Source of the DNA: CAYXDO01 sp964463485
Lineage (GTDB): Bacteria > Myxococcota > Kuafuiibacteriia > Kuafuiibacteriales > Kuafuiibacteriaceae
DNA: 26,946 nucleotides
Assembly: GCA_964463485.1 (NCBI GenBank)
Contig: CAYXDO010000155.1
Span: 1-26,946 of the forward strand
Direction: 5' to 3'
Positions 13,962 to 22,357 of the stretch are shown here, piece by piece. Made by a program: the position numbers and the translations under genes. Numbering within the stretch: position 1 is the stretch's first letter; every line of letters starts with the position of its first letter. The notes beneath the pieces are model-generated. The model saw nothing but the letters and a program-made list of their open reading frames with translations, was not told the DNA's origin and searched no databases.

Positions 13962-16103
13962 TCAGCAAGGCACGCAAATCAGCGTCCCGTCGAGCATTCG
14001 CTGATCATACGCGCCGTTGTCACACGTCGCAATACACTGCCACTCGTAGGTTTCGGCGTCGAAGGTGGGCACCTCGTCGGTCGGGCAGGTGAGCTGCGGT
14101 TCGGGCGCGCACACGCGGACATTGTCGTAGAGGCCGCCGAAGTGGACGACCACATTGCAGAGTGTGCAGACCCAGGCATATGAGTTCTCGCTGGGTCTGA
14201 GCTCCGGGGTGCGACCGCTCGGACATGGAGGCGGCACGGGAAGGCACTCGAGGCGACCGCGGGCGGTCTCGACGCGCACCTGGCCGTTCGCGCAGGGGGT
14301 GACCTCACAACTCAGCTTGAATGCCGAGGCGTTGGACAGGACAGCCTCCGCCGAGCTGGGTGTGCCGGGCGGATCGAAGCGCCAATAAGCGCGCGACTCT
14401 CCTGGAGGGCACGTACACGGGGACGGGCATTCCGTGCTCGTCGACCGCACCGGAACGTCGATTTGCGGCCGCACGCGATCGTTCGAGGTCACCTGGACCA
14501 CGCCGCTGCCAGGTGCCCGGTTCGCCGCGCTCGGCGTGAACATGACTGTCGTCGTCGCCGAGGCGTTGGGTTGGATCGTCAGAGGGCCCGTCATCATCAC
14601 CGAGAATCGGGAATCGCTCCCTGAGCTCATTCGAGGGGAGCTGAGTTGGCAATTCTCCGAGCCTCGATTCGAGAGCGTGAGCTGAGTCGTTGCCGGCCCA
14701 GATCCGGAGGAGAGCCCAAAGTCGAGCCGAGGAGGCGTTGCGGCGAGGCGGCATCCGCTCGGGAGAGTTCCATCGCCCCGAAGCTCGAAGCCGACCGGCG
14801 CCTGACCCTCCATCTCGATCGTGAGACGTGCCAAAGCGGGCTGGCCAGGGAGCGGGTAGTAGAGAAACTCCATCGTAAAGGACCCTCCTCGCCGGCGCAA
14901 CGTCATCGGGAGCCTCGGCATTCGCACGATCCCAAAGTAGGTCGGAGCGACCACGTAGGCCGCGCGGACGACGCAGTCGTCGGTGCCTTCGTTGGTGATC
15001 GTGATCGATTGGCGCTCGTCGATGGAGCGATGAAAGCTCGCGATCGGCGGATCCATGGTGAGTGTGCAATCCCGCGCGTTCGCCACCGCCTCGACGATTT
15101 GGGGTACCGGCTCGGCGTCGGTGGTCACGGCAACGTAGGCGCGAGCGCCGTCGGGGTTGGACGCTAGGTAGGTGACTTCGACCGGCAAGGTCGATCCCGG
15201 CGGCAAATCAGCGGGCAGGCTCACGAGGGGCTGCACGGTGAAGCCGGGCGTATTGAGTTGAATCTGGCTCATCGACAAGGAGACATCAGAGAGCCGGAGG
15301 CCTTCGTTGCCACAACTCACCACCTCGAAGACCGTGCTCGTCGAAGTTCCGGGGTCGACCTTGCCGAGGTCGACTCTCGGCGGGACACAAGATGCTTTGG
15401 CGAGCGACTGTGCGCAGAGCTCGACCTCGAGGTCGCCTACGACGTCGGAGGTGGTGTCGAGGATCAGCACGCCGGCTTCATCACCGGCTCGCGTCGCCAA
15501 GAGCTCGATCGAGATCTCGACGGTCTCACCCGGATCGAGTGAGTAGCCATCGGGCCCTTGGAGCTCAAACGGCTCGGGAGCGCGCGGCGTCACTCCGATG
15601 GCGCCGGTTCCGGTCGAGCGGATCGCGATCGAGCTCGCAGCTCGATCCCCTGCGCGAACCGCTCCGAACGATAGGCTATTGGGGTTGCCCGCGCAGGTCC
15701 TGCTCGGAGGCAAGACTTCGAGCCCCAACGTCACGGCGGATCCGTGAATGAGTACGACCTTGGGCCCCTGTCCATCGTTGGCCTCCACGGTGAATGTCGC
15801 ACTCAGCTCTCCTTGGGTCTTTGGAGAGACCACGACCCTCAGGTGCCGCGCTTCCTTGGCGCCCAAGGCCGCGGGGCCTGGCTCGGGGATCGTGATCTCT
15901 CCCGACGGGGATTCGAGCTCGAAGCTCAGGAGCTCCAGCGGATCGTCGCCGGAGTTTTCGAGGTGAAGAAACACGGCGCGGGACGTGTCGACCTCCGCTT
16001 GGCCGAAGTCGAGGTCCAAGGGACTGACCATCAACGCGGACACCGCGGATTCCGAGCACGCGCTCAGCACGAGGAGAAGGGGGACCGTTCTCGGGGCTCG
16101 CAC
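13962..16103 (-). CDS. Lipoprotein with several ASH/HYDIN-type domains and a Cys-rich tail
   Basis: The 713-residue product starts at a GTG (16103) and has a short signal peptide with lipobox LSAC ending at Cys16. The first ASH-type domain begins at SPLDLDFGQAEVDTS (28-42) and contains the typical LENSGDDPLELLSFEL. Further Ig-like units begin at NSLSFGAVRAGD, PPRVDLGKVDPGTS, PPIASFHRSID and PPRLDFGLSSGSG. The family is widespread in myxobacterial envelope proteins (choice-of-anchor D type). The last 150 residues are rich in Cys (CPSPCTCPPGES, VCTLCNVVV, CIATCDNG) and resemble short disulfide-knotted modules. Longer starts exist in the open frame but would bury the lipobox. It probably serves as a surface scaffold or binding protein; the partner is unknown. 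Confidence 0.82.
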   Translation of the reverse strand: MRAPRTVPLLLVLSACSESAVSALMVSPLDLDFGQAEVDTSRAVFLHLENSGDDPLELLSFELESPSGEITIPEPGPAALGAKEARHLRVVVSPKTQGELSATFTVEANDGQGPKVVLIHGSAVTLGLEVLPPSRTCAGNPNSLSFGAVRAGDRAASSIAIRSTGTGAIGVTPRAPEPFELQGPDGYSLDPGETVEISIELLATRAGDEAGVLILDTTSDVVGDLEVELCAQSLAKASCVPPRVDLGKVDPGTSTSTVFEVVSCGNEGLRLSDVSLSMSQIQLNTPGFTVQPLVSLPADLPPGSTLPVEVTYLASNPDGARAYVAVTTDAEPVPQIVEAVANARDCTLTMDPPIASFHRSIDERQSITITNEGTDDCVVRAAYVVAPTYFGIVRMPRLPMTLRRRGGSFTMEFLYYPLPGQPALARLTIEMEGQAPVGFELRGDGTLPSGCRLAATPPRLDFGLSSGSGPATTQLTLSNRGSENCQLSSPRMSSGSDSRFSVMMTGPLTIQPNASATTTVMFTPSAANRAPGSGVVQVTSNDRVRPQIDVPVRSTSTECPSPCTCPPGESRAYWRFDPPGTPSSAEAVLSNASAFKLSCEVTPCANGQVRVETARGRLECLPVPPPCPSGRTPELRPSENSYAWVCTLCNVVVHFGGLYDNVRVCAPEPQLTCPTDEVPTFDAETYEWQCIATCDNGAYDQRMLDGTLICVPC

Positions 16104-16121
16104 GACGACATGGTACGGCAA

Positions 16122-16139
16122 TTCACGGCCAAACGTGAA
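16122..16139. promoter_or_regulatory. Inverted repeat between divergent genes
   Basis: TTCACG and CGTGAA are separated by six bases and lie 18 bp upstream of the ASH lipoprotein start. It may be an operator or a leader hairpin for that gene. At 16153-16168 an octamer CATGACGG is repeated twice and continues as CATGGCG. No clear sigma-70 promoter was found in the 130-bp space shared with the flavoprotein gene. Confidence 0.35.
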
Positions 16140-16233
16140 GCGGGGGCGACGACATGACGGCATGACGGCATGGCGCCTACATGGTCGGCGTCGGGGAACT
16201 GGAGCAGATTCCGGGTCCGTCGTACAACGGGCC

Positions 16234-17967
16234 ATGAGAAACTGGCATCTCCGAGGCGTCCTCGGCCCACCGCTGACGCGAAGGCAGCTACTCACCGTCT
16301 CCGCGGCGTTCGCCGGCGCGGCGTTCCTACCGAGCTGCCGGGTCCGCGAGCTTCCCGATGCCGGTCCGGTCGACTCGGGACCGGAGCCCGCGCGGCCGCC
16401 GGTGCCGCTCGACCTCGTTCGAGCTAGCCCGATCGCCAAAGTCGAAGCGCCGGCCTCGGGCTTTCAAGGCGACGACTTCACCCGGCCGCACGAGATCCTG
16501 TGGAAACTAGAGTCCCTCGGACAAATCCCCGCACCGCGAGAACGCGCCGAGCTCGTCGTCGTCGGGGGCGGCATGAGCGGTCTTTCGGCGGCGTGGCGCC
16601 TGCGTCAACACAAGCCGATCGTGCTCGAGCAGAGTGATCGGTTCGGCGGCAACTCGAAGGGCGAGACGTGGAACGGAATCACCTACTCGATCGGCGCGGC
16701 CTACCTCGCCAAGCCCGACCCCGCGGACCGCCTCTCGACCGAGTTCTACGGCCCCCTTGGCGTAGACAAGGCGTGGAGAGTCTCTGCCGAAGATCCCGTC
16801 GTTCGCGGCGGAAAACAACACCTCGGCTTCTGGAGGGGTACGACCGACCCGAAACGAAAATCGGAATTTCTCCGGACCAAAAAGTACCTCGACCAAGTCC
16901 TGCACAAGGCCTATCCGGACATCCCGTTCGAATCCGGAGGCGACCTCGACGAGACTCAGCTCGCCGCGCTCGACAAAGTCAGCTTGCGCCAGCACCTCCT
17001 CGAAAAGGTAGGCCAGACCAAGAAGGGCCGAGCTCCGGAGCTCCACCCCCACATCGAGATCATTCTCGATCACTACGGCTGGTCCACGTTCGGAGGCGGC
17101 ATCGACGAGCTCTCGGCAGCGGCCTTCCTATGCGCCTATGTCGCAGAGTTCGATGGCATCTGCGCGCTCCCGGGGGGTAACTCAGCGATTGCGCACAGAC
17201 TCCTCGAGGAGCTCGCCCGCTCGGTCGAGACGACGCGACTGCGGGCCTCGAGCTTGGTCGTCCGCGTGAAAACCGAGGGCGAAGACGTTCATGTGACCGT
17301 CCAAGATGCGGATGGACGACTCTACACGATCGCAGCTCGCACCGTCGTCATGGCGTGCCCCAAGTTCGTCGCCAAGAAGCTCATGCCGGACTTGCCGCCC
17401 GAGCAACGAACGGCCATCGAACGCATCCGATACCGAGCGTACGTGGTCGCGAATCTACTCCTTCGAACGCCCTGCCCCGCCCCGGCGCTCGACCTGTACC
17501 TGCTCGGCGACGACGCCCCGACCCTCGACACGATGGCTGCCTCGACGAGGCAGCGGGCCACGGACGTAGTCATGGGTCACTGGGCCCAGGGCGGTCACCC
17601 GAGCGCTTCGGTACTCACCCTCTACCGACCCTATCCCTACGACGGCGGGCGACCCCTCCTCTTCGTGCCTGAGGCTTTCGACTCGGCGAAAAAGGAGATC
17701 CAAGGACAAGCGCTCGAAATTCTCCCGCTGCTCGGGTTGAAGGAGTCTGCGATCTCGGAAGTCAGACTCTCGCGTTTTGGACACGCGTTGAATCTCTCCG
17801 AAAAAGGGCTCATCGCGGACGGCACGTGGGCTCGGGCTCGGGAGACCGTGAGCGATCGGATCTTCTTCCTCGAACAGGACAACTGGCCCGCACCGGCGAT
17901 CGAGACATGCTTCACCAACGCTCTGTTGGCGGAGAGCGCCATCAAGAAGTCCCTCGGCGCTGGGTGA
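16234..17967 (+). CDS. Exported FAD-dependent amine-oxidase-like oxidoreductase
   Basis: The 577-residue product has an N-terminus with LTRRQLL (14-20), a hydrophobic stretch and FLPSC with Cys35, so it combines a twin-arginine-like signal with a lipobox. The FAD dinucleotide-binding motif VVVGGGMSGLSAAWRLR spans 108-124, followed by VLEQSDRFGGNSKG at 130-143, the GG doublet typical of NAD(P)/FAD amine-oxidase-type flavoproteins. FGGGIDELSAAAFLC and LPGGNSAIAHRLLEEL match the family middle region, and the C-terminus (FFLEQDNWPAPAIETCFTNA) contributes to the FAD site. It should fold with FAD in the cytoplasm and then be exported by Tat and lipid-anchored. Substrate unknown. It ends 22 bp from the convergent lipoprotein gene. 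Confidence 0.85.
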   Translation: MRNWHLRGVLGPPLTRRQLLTVSAAFAGAAFLPSCRVRELPDAGPVDSGPEPARPPVPLDLVRASPIAKVEAPASGFQGDDFTRPHEILWKLESLGQIPAPRERAELVVVGGGMSGLSAAWRLRQHKPIVLEQSDRFGGNSKGETWNGITYSIGAAYLAKPDPADRLSTEFYGPLGVDKAWRVSAEDPVVRGGKQHLGFWRGTTDPKRKSEFLRTKKYLDQVLHKAYPDIPFESGGDLDETQLAALDKVSLRQHLLEKVGQTKKGRAPELHPHIEIILDHYGWSTFGGGIDELSAAAFLCAYVAEFDGICALPGGNSAIAHRLLEELARSVETTRLRASSLVVRVKTEGEDVHVTVQDADGRLYTIAARTVVMACPKFVAKKLMPDLPPEQRTAIERIRYRAYVVANLLLRTPCPAPALDLYLLGDDAPTLDTMAASTRQRATDVVMGHWAQGGHPSASVLTLYRPYPYDGGRPLLFVPEAFDSAKKEIQGQALEILPLLGLKESAISEVRLSRFGHALNLSEKGLIADGTWARARETVSDRIFFLEQDNWPAPAIETCFTNALLAESAIKKSLGAG

Positions 17968-17989
17968 AGACGGACGACTTTCCCCAGAC

Positions 17990-19012
17990 TCAGTTTTCGG
18001 TCTCGGACGAAATCGGCGCTCCGTAGCGAACCAACACACCCTTGGTCGGCGGATCGGTGGCCAGCCGGCCGCCTACCGCCCAAATCGCGCCTTCGGGATC
18101 GACGTAGACTCCGTGCAGGTCTTCATAGGTCGGGATGGGTCCGGCCTCCTCCGACCAGACTCCCGCCGAGCGCCGATAGATTCGGCCATTGAACCCCGCG
18201 GCGAAAGCGGTCTCCCGGTCGACCGCCCAGACTCCGCTCAGCTGCGGAGTCTCCGTAGGCGTCTCGTCCGCCCACTTCTCACCGTCGTATCGCACGATCA
18301 GCCCGCTGGCTCCTCCGCCCACTGCGTACAGCGCGTCCGGAGCGGTGCCGTGCACGGAAATCAGCGGGAGCTTGGGTTCGACCTCGGTCGGAGCAAATCG
18401 TTGCCCATCGAACCGGAGCGCTGTTCCTCGTTGACCCACGACGAACACGTCCGAGCTCGAAAATCCGTGCGCCTTGAACATCGTTGCGCTGCTGGTTTCG
18501 GTGGGCTGCGGCTCGAACGGTCGAGTACTCACCGAGTCACCCCTAAGGATGACCCCCGAGCTCAATGCCGGCAACCCACCGACATACCAGACGTCGTTCT
18601 CGGACGCGCCCCACACGCCAAACAGCGTCGAGTCGGTGGGTTTCGGCAAGATTTCGAAGCGGTCCGCGGAAGGAACGTAGTCGACGACGAGCCCAGCCTC
18701 ACCGACCATCCGTACTCGGTCGGCTCCAAGCACAGTTCCCCACCAGAGATCTCCGGTCGCGCCCGTCGCCAGTCTTCGCCACGAGGCGCCGTCGAACCGG
18801 AGGACGAGCGGGCCGCGCCCGTCACCATCCGCTCCGATCGCGTAGACCACTCCGTCTTGACCAAAGACCCGCAGGAGCGCGCCCGGGAGGTCTTCGAAGA
18901 CGGCCTGCCACTCGGGCACAGGAGCGGGCTCGGGCTTCGCGCCCGAACAACCCAACACCAGCATCCAGGCGATCCATGACTTCGCTGCGATCCATGATTT
19001 CGTTGCGGACAC
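17990..19012 (-). CDS. Beta-propeller-like lipoprotein
   Basis: The 340-residue product has a signal peptide with lipobox LVLGC (Cys22). The rest is a repeat of about 40-50 residues with a core LxGVWGxxxxDVWxVGxxGxxLRxDGxxW. Examples are LFGVWGASENDVWYVGG, ISVHGTAPDALYAVGG, LSGVWAVDRETAFAAGFNG and LHGVYVDPEGAIWAVGG. This pattern is typical of the propeller-like lipoproteins common in myxobacteria. The signal peptide carries a duplicated KSWIA, from an 18-bp tandem duplication. The GTG at 19012 is chosen because the next in-frame ATG would leave too short a signal. The gene starts 26 bp from the divergent small lipoprotein gene. Binding or adhesion is inferred; no enzyme motif is seen. Confidence 0.82.
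   Translation of the reverse strand: MSATKSWIAAKSWIAWMLVLGCSGAKPEPAPVPEWQAVFEDLPGALLRVFGQDGVVYAIGADGDGRGPLVLRFDGASWRRLATGATGDLWWGTVLGADRVRMVGEAGLVVDYVPSADRFEILPKPTDSTLFGVWGASENDVWYVGGLPALSSGVILRGDSVSTRPFEPQPTETSSATMFKAHGFSSSDVFVVGQRGTALRFDGQRFAPTEVEPKLPLISVHGTAPDALYAVGGGASGLIVRYDGEKWADETPTETPQLSGVWAVDRETAFAAGFNGRIYRRSAGVWSEEAGPIPTYEDLHGVYVDPEGAIWAVGGRLATDPPTKGVLVRYGAPISSETEN
18967..19002. repeat. 18-bp tandem duplication in a signal peptide
   Basis: Two copies of an 18-bp unit (reverse strand, about AAATCATGGATCGCAGCG and AAGTCATGGATCGCCTGG) lie head to tail. They encode KSWIAA and KSWIAW in the signal peptide of the propeller-like lipoprotein and lengthen it by six residues in frame. Confidence 0.75.
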
Positions 19013-19038
19013 GGTCGGCCATGGTTACCGTCGCCCGA

Positions 19039-19692
19039 ATGGCTCGTCAACGCGTGCTCGTCCCCATTCTGTGTGCCGCGTCGTTCGGGTGCCAGACATC
19101 GCCGGAGCCTGAACCGGAGCCCGAGCCGACGAGCTGTCCGATGGGAGATCTGAGCCTGCCGATCGAAGCCCACATCGTTCATCGCAACGAGGACGCGCAG
19201 CTCGAGCTCACCGAGCAGAACGGAGAGATCCCGCTGATTCAGCCGCCGCAGGGGGGAAAGGTGCTGTTCGTGGGCGTTCGCGCGAAGAACCTCGATGGGT
19301 GTGGCGTCCGGATCTCTGCTTCGCTCAGAGATCCCTGCTCCGGTCTGTTGGTCTCGCTCGAGCGACGGCCGGTCGATTTGGCGCTGAGTGCCGACGGGTT
19401 CGGGGAGCCCGCGCGACCCGAGACGATCGATAATTTCTCGAACCTTCCGGCGTGCCCAAGGGCTGGGACGGATCGAGATCTGTTCGGACAGACCTACCTG
19501 CTCCGGGTGACTATCGAAGACAGAGACGGGCGAAAGGCCGAGGCGAGCCTGGCTGTCGTCCCTCGATGCGCCGACCCGACGCGTGAGCTTTGTGAGTGTG
19601 AGTGTCGCAGTGATTACGTCCTCGGCGAGTCTTGCGGAGCCAGGCCCGACGCGGGAACTTCTTCGACCGCGGAGTGTCGCGATGGAGGTTGA
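19039..19692 (+). CDS. Small Cys-containing lipoprotein of unknown function
   Basis: The 217-residue product begins MARQRVLVPILCAASFGC and Cys18 fits a lipobox. A start six codons upstream (19021) is also possible. A Pro-Glu spacer (PEPEPEPEP) follows the anchor, as in many outer-membrane lipoproteins. The central part has no family I can name. It contains CGVRISASLRDPCSGLLVSL and LRVTIEDRDGRKAEASLAVV, which read like a beta-sandwich. Near the C-terminus CECECRSDYVLGESC is strongly Cys-rich, followed by a PDAGTSST tail. It diverges from the propeller-like lipoprotein gene and ends 2 bp from the end of the convergent 878-residue lipoprotein gene. Function unknown. Confidence 0.75.
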   Translation: MARQRVLVPILCAASFGCQTSPEPEPEPEPTSCPMGDLSLPIEAHIVHRNEDAQLELTEQNGEIPLIQPPQGGKVLFVGVRAKNLDGCGVRISASLRDPCSGLLVSLERRPVDLALSADGFGEPARPETIDNFSNLPACPRAGTDRDLFGQTYLLRVTIEDRDGRKAEASLAVVPRCADPTRELCECECRSDYVLGESCGARPDAGTSSTAECRDGG

Positions 19693-19694
19693 GC

Positions 19695-22331
19695 TCACGG
19701 ACTCTCGGACCCGACGAGGAGCCGTCCGTCGACGAAGCCGAGCGCAACGCGTCGTCGCGTCGCGCCGACCGCTTGGGGTCTGCTCGGAAATCGCATCACC
19801 GAGGACTCACCGGCCCGAGTGAGCGACCCGCGAATGGCCCCACCCCAGAAGGCGACGAAGGCCGATCGCTCCGTGGCCACCATGCCGAACGGCACGCCCG
19901 AAGACGCCGAGAGCCCGTGCGACGTGGCCGAGGTCCCGACGAACTCACGAAGCTCGTTGAAACCGTTGGCCGGGACCAGCTCCCAAATGGCACCTCGCTC
20001 GGACAGCACACCGCCTCGCCCGGGTGCGGCCAGCAACGCGCGGTCCCCACACAACCCGAGCGCCGACTCGATCTCGCCGATGTTGGCGAAGCCGAGGTCG
20101 GAGAATGGAGCGCTGGGTCGAAACATCGAGACCCGTTGGGCTCGCGGCGGCCGGGCGAGCGGCTCGACCCGAAGCGTGGTGAGTCCGCAACCTACGGCCC
20201 AACCCACTCCGTCACTTCCGCCGACTCCTCGATACAACGTATCCAAATGCTCGGCGCGTCGGTCGAAGGGTCGGCGTACGCTGGTGCACCAACCCGTACG
20301 TGGGGCGGGTGCTGCCTCCTTTTCGGACGTAGCCGGATCGTCCCAGTCGACCTGGACCTCGAGCCACTCTCGATCGTCGAGTACCCACAGCCCCTGCCCT
20401 TCTCCGATCGCCACGAATAGCCCAGGGACTGGCTGAGCAAAATCGAGGACCCTCGCCGTCCCTCGGGGTGCCTCGAGGTCCGAGACCTCGAACGGCGGCT
20501 CGGCTGAGACTCTGCGCACGATCGGTTCACCGCTCCGATCGGCGGCGATGAGTATTGCCCGCCTCCTTTCGTCGCCAATCGCCGCGATCACTTCGTCACC
20601 CGCCTGGAAGCCCGGGAGTGTGAGCTCCTCGACCGAGAGCTCGGCACTCACTCGCACGGCTTTGCCATCGAGCCGGATCGCCCAGAGCTCGTCACCCAGC
20701 GCGGCGATGGCGCGAAAGTCATCGAGGCGCTCGGGCGCGCCGTACAGGAGCCCATATTCGGCGCCGGTCGACGTGTAGACCGAGCCGTCGTCGGTCACCG
20801 CGTAGCGAGACCCGGGCCCGCTCTCGAAGATCGTGGCAGGCCGGTCGATTCCTGGCCGCGACCGAGCTCGGCGGTCGACCGACCCGTCCTCGGACACGAC
20901 GAGCTCGTCGGCTTCGAACGAAAAGACGATCCGACCCATGAGCTTGGAAACCGGACCACAACTCACCGTTGGATCCCGGTAGGCTTCCCGCCACTCGGGC
21001 GCGCCAGACAGCGCCATACTCTTGGCCGCCGTCGTCGTAAAGACGATGGCGCCGTAGGGAAGCGAAGTGCTTCGATCGTCTAGACAGGCAGCGATGCGCT
21101 GCCCCGCGACTCCGATGCGACGAGCTCCGAGCTCGAAGGAGGCGTTGGTGGATCGAAAGGGGATCGAGGAACCATCGAGCTCGACGACCCGCCCACTCAC
21201 ACCGTCCTCCGCCACTTCGACTCGGTCGACCTCGGCGCTCGGGACAGACTCGTAGATCGTGGTCCGGCCTCCGAGTGTCATCGAGAACAGCGCCCCGTCG
21301 CCGAGTCGTTCGACGGCGACGACCTCCGTGGACTCTCCGAATCCTGGGGCGATTTCAGGACACGCCCATGAGCTCTCGGAGAGACTCGGCCGGCAGAGCA
21401 ACAGGCTCGTGCTTCGACCGCGGGCGGTGAGCTCACGTCGGCCTGGCACGGCGATGAGACCCTCAGGCTCGATGAGTCGGAGCTCTTCGGCAAAGGTGGG
21501 ATCGATCTCGATCGGGCGAGCGGCGAAGTCGCTATCGAAGACGTGGAGCTCGACACCGAAAGGCTCGAAGTGCGCCGTCGGTCGTAAGCTCGCGACCACG
21601 AAAGCTCCGGAGGGCAGCGCCACCGCCCCGCGGACCGGGCCTCTGAAGGCGACGTCCTGAGTCTCGACTCGCTCTCCATTGGGGGCGAAGCGGATTGCGA
21701 GCTCCTCGCCGAACAGCGCGATGTGACCCGAGTCGTCGGACACGACGACGTCGGGAGGCCACCCTTCCGGCCCTGGCTCGATGAGCTGCCAGTCGATTCG
21801 GGGCGGAGACTTCCAGTCCCTTTCCGGGCATGGACACGCGCCCCGCTGGACGATCGCGAGGTAGCCCCGAGTGTCCTCGAGTAATCCTCCGCCGTCCCAA
21901 TCCGTACCCTCGGCAAAGGCCGGGACGCGACAGCGATCTCCCGCGCCCAGGATCTGCGGCGTATGAGTTGCCGGGACGACGCAGCGCTCGCAAGCTCCGT
22001 ACCCTTCGGGCTGCTCCCCTGCTTCGATCACCACTTCCAGCTCGGCGAGGCTCGCCTCGTCGAGGATGACTCCGGCGGGGTCGACGAGCTGACCCGAGCG
22101 AAGCACATAGGTGTACAACCCATCGTCCTCCGGCAACTCGAGCGCACGACCCGCTGGGCCAGACTCCACGGTCACGAAGCCTTCCGAGCCGCGTACGGCG
22201 GCGATCACGAAGTCACCGGGTCCTCCGGAGAGGGCGAGTTGCCTCGGGCTGCAGGACGCAATGGCGACGATGAAAGCGAGTGCGGCTGGAACCGAGAGGC
22301 GCTGGGCTCTCGCCCTCCGTGGTTTCGGCAT
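19695..22331 (-). CDS. Large lipoprotein, 878 residues, unknown function
   Basis: The product begins MPKPRRARAQRLSVPAALAF with a lipobox IASC ending at Cys27. The mature chain is rich in short beta-strand motifs with Asp, Gly and Val. Examples are VVSDDSGHIALFGEELAIRF, SRYAVTDDGSVYTSTGAEYG and LWAIRLDGKAVRVS. They recur through most of the protein and suggest one or two beta-propellers. An N-terminal section (about 110-170) has paired cysteines such as CERCVVP and RGACPCPER. No catalytic motif is recognised. It starts 26 bp after the ADP-kinase-like gene on the same strand, so the two may share a transcript. The 3' end lies 2 bp from the convergent small lipoprotein gene. Confidence 0.82.
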   Translation of the reverse strand: MPKPRRARAQRLSVPAALAFIVAIASCSPRQLALSGGPGDFVIAAVRGSEGFVTVESGPAGRALELPEDDGLYTYVLRSGQLVDPAGVILDEASLAELEVVIEAGEQPEGYGACERCVVPATHTPQILGAGDRCRVPAFAEGTDWDGGGLLEDTRGYLAIVQRGACPCPERDWKSPPRIDWQLIEPGPEGWPPDVVVSDDSGHIALFGEELAIRFAPNGERVETQDVAFRGPVRGAVALPSGAFVVASLRPTAHFEPFGVELHVFDSDFAARPIEIDPTFAEELRLIEPEGLIAVPGRRELTARGRSTSLLLCRPSLSESSWACPEIAPGFGESTEVVAVERLGDGALFSMTLGGRTTIYESVPSAEVDRVEVAEDGVSGRVVELDGSSIPFRSTNASFELGARRIGVAGQRIAACLDDRSTSLPYGAIVFTTTAAKSMALSGAPEWREAYRDPTVSCGPVSKLMGRIVFSFEADELVVSEDGSVDRRARSRPGIDRPATIFESGPGSRYAVTDDGSVYTSTGAEYGLLYGAPERLDDFRAIAALGDELWAIRLDGKAVRVSAELSVEELTLPGFQAGDEVIAAIGDERRRAILIAADRSGEPIVRRVSAEPPFEVSDLEAPRGTARVLDFAQPVPGLFVAIGEGQGLWVLDDREWLEVQVDWDDPATSEKEAAPAPRTGWCTSVRRPFDRRAEHLDTLYRGVGGSDGVGWAVGCGLTTLRVEPLARPPRAQRVSMFRPSAPFSDLGFANIGEIESALGLCGDRALLAAPGRGGVLSERGAIWELVPANGFNELREFVGTSATSHGLSASSGVPFGMVATERSAFVAFWGGAIRGSLTRAGESSVMRFPSRPQAVGATRRRVALGFVDGRLLVGSESP

Positions 22332-22357
22332 GGTCTCGAACTACCTGGGGCGTGTAC

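Noticed and set aside
13962..16439. Longer start for the ASH-domain lipoprotein
   Set aside because: The upstream extension is Arg/Pro/Ser-rich, overlaps the divergent flavoprotein gene and would put the lipobox far inside the chain.
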